Of a stretch of 6,009 bases of DNA, positions 5,059 through 6,009 are shown one piece after another (within the stretch, counting starts at the first letter, position 1; each line of letters starts with the position of its first letter). The DNA is from Candidatus Bathyarchaeota archaeon (GTDB taxonomy: Archaea; Thermoproteota; Bathyarchaeia; 40CM-2-53-6; FEN-987). The position numbers and the translations under genes are program-made. Under the pieces are notes generated by a model. It searched no databases, was not told the DNA's origin, and saw only the letters and a list, made by a program, of their open reading frames with translations. Location of the stretch: positions 5,315 through 11,323 of the forward strand of contig PMBQ01000453.1 of NCBI GenBank assembly GCA_003152955.1. Reading direction: 5' to 3'.

Positions 5059-6009
5059 CTAGGGTCCTACGTAAGGCTCCACGTGAACTAGGATCTTTGA
5101 GACCCCCCTGATCTTCCTGCGAAGAGCTTCTTCAATGTGGGTTGATATTTCGTGAGCCTCCGCGACCGACAAATTCTGTTCAAGAATACAGGTGAGTGTT
5201 AGATGCAGTCCGTCCTCAGCAGTATGCACAGCGATGTCACCGCAACTCTTCACCCCTGAAACTTGGAGGGCCGTTTCCCTAATTGTCTGAACAATTTGAT
5301 AGGATTCCGATGTGACGTCTGCGCTGATGATTGGCTCTTCATCAGGTGACTCAATGTGTGTCACAACTTCAACGACTCCGTTGATGTTCTTTTTGATTGA
5401 TGATTCAAGCCTGCTCGAAATCGCGTGAGCATCTTCTAGACTTGCGTTCGGATCAACCTCAAGGTGCATTTCGACCTGAAGCCCGTTCTCCGAATCATTA
5501 ACTGCGATGTCGTGAATACCTCGGATTCCATTGATCCGTGAGGCAAGCGATCTGACCTCATCAGAAAATTTCTTCTCAGTCAAAACAGCCGGTTGGGTTC
5601 TTACCACGATGTCGCTATTTGGAACGAGATTTCTAACAGCCCGCTCGACCTCCACTACAATAGCGTTCACTCTTTCAAAGTTAATAGATCTGTCAACGAA
5701 AACTTCCAAATCAATGAAAGTCTGTGCTCCTGAAGGTCTAACCCTTATCCGACCGCCTGAGCGAACTCCAGGAATCTTCACAACCTCTGCGACGATGCTG
5801 TCCGCCAGTCCTTCCGGTGCCCGGTCTAGGAGAACTGCAACGGTCCGCATTCCTAATCTCAGGCTCAGCGCGACCACTACTATGACGACTCCTATGGCTG
5901 CCAGAGGGTCGGCGATTCGGTAACCGAATGAGACGAAAAGAAGTCCGAGGATTACAACGCTCGAACTCATTATGTCAGTGCTGAAGTGAAGAGCGTCCGC
6001 TTCGAGCGC
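5059..6009 (-). CDS. Cation diffusion facilitator (CDF) transporter with three cytosolic domains, 5' end missing
   Basis: The gene enters from the right edge; 316 C-terminal residues are visible (numbered from the edge), and the first four helices lie outside. The sequence begins ADALHFSTD (4-12), the fifth-helix signature of CDF metal/proton antiporters. His8 and Asp12 form half of the intramembrane Zn2+ site. Helix 5 is near 16-30 and helix 6 near 35-53, starting with the usual ADP. A ferredoxin-like CDF cytosolic domain follows (about 62-140), then two more copies (144-222 and 233-313). The ordinary family member has one copy in about 300 residues, so this protein is probably about 450 residues or more. 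Copy 1 has Asn115 and Arg137 where YiiP-type domains have metal-binding His; copies 2 and 3 have AH (194-195, 285-286) plus THIE and VHVEP. Likely substrates are Zn2+, Fe2+, Mn2+ or similar divalent ions. The ATG at 5970 is internal, not the start. Confidence 0.93.
   Translation of the reverse strand, partial: ALEADALHFSTDIMSSSVVILGLLFVSFGYRIADPLAAIGVVIVVVALSLRLGMRTVAVLLDRAPEGLADSIVAEVVKIPGVRSGGRIRVRPSGAQTFIDLEVFVDRSINFERVNAIVVEVERAVRNLVPNSDIVVRTQPAVLTEKKFSDEVRSLASRINGIRGIHDIAVNDSENGLQVEMHLEVDPNASLEDAHAISSRLESSIKKNINGVVEVVTHIESPDEEPIISADVTSESYQIVQTIRETALQVSGVKSCGDIAVHTAEDGLHLTLTCILEQNLSVAEAHEISTHIEEALRRKIRGVSKILVHVEPYVGP
5071..5580 (-). repeat. Tandem duplicated ferredoxin-like domain within the CDF gene
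   Basis: Two successive units of about 80 residues (5580-5344 and 5313-5071) share a core: hydrophobic-x-G-(I/V), then D-I-A-V, an acidic residue and GL, a beta strand, S-(L/V)-x-(E/D)-AH-x-IS, an E-rich helix, a G-V, and (T/V)H-(I/V)-E. The unit before them (about 5820-5590), which adjoins the membrane part, is the same fold but more diverged. The repeat is at protein level; no strong DNA-level identity is apparent, so the duplication is old. Confidence 0.8.

Noticed and set aside
5531..5923. Plus-strand open frame of about 130 codons opposite the CDF gene, and similar long frames opposite the cysteine synthase and the dehydrogenase.
   Set aside because: They are antisense shadows of strongly recognised genes, with low-complexity Ser/Thr/Arg-rich products and no motifs.

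Overview
This looks like a chromosomal segment of an archaeon of moderate G+C content, roughly half G+C by eye. The argument for Archaea is indirect. Several genes are preceded by TATA-like boxes at about the right distance for a short leader, some also have GGAG/GGTG ribosome-binding sites, and the cysteine synthase carries a KLEW...GSVKDR active-site segment that I associate with archaeal and thermophilic enzymes. No rRNA, tRNA or other lineage marker is present, so I cannot name a phylum with confidence; a mesophilic Thermoproteota or Bathyarchaeia-like lineage is only a guess. No insertion sequence, CRISPR array, phage gene or integration site is visible.

Left part (1-1417): a two-gene operon on the + strand. 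It encodes a PLP-dependent cysteine synthase, whose substrate loop suggests O-phosphoserine as substrate, followed about 19 bp later by a small four-helix membrane protein related to vitamin K epoxide reductase (VKOR). The VKOR-like protein keeps the loop cysteine pair but has only one cysteine at the usual CxxC site. The pair suggests linked cysteine and thiol/disulfide metabolism.

Middle part (1418-4036): a MarC-family membrane protein, whose real start is probably internal to the longest open frame, and a saccharopine dehydrogenase-family oxidoreductase that aligns along its whole length with L-lysine 6-dehydrogenase. Each is preceded by a gap of about 400 bp. Each gap contains a short minus-strand open frame encoding a hydrophobic peptide: 49 aa with one predicted membrane helix (1635-1784), and about 56 aa with two (2602-2772). 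Neither is proven. The first is the better supported, with a good Shine-Dalgarno and a GTG start.

Right part (4037-6009): a protein made almost entirely of four CBS domains (a putative adenine-nucleotide or SAM sensor) on the + strand, ending 2 bp from the stop codon of a convergent cation diffusion facilitator (CDF) transporter gene that runs off the right edge. The CDF protein has three successive copies of the ferredoxin-like cytosolic domain instead of one. The metal-binding histidines typical of that domain are missing from the first copy but present in the two extra copies. This is the most distinctive feature in the window.
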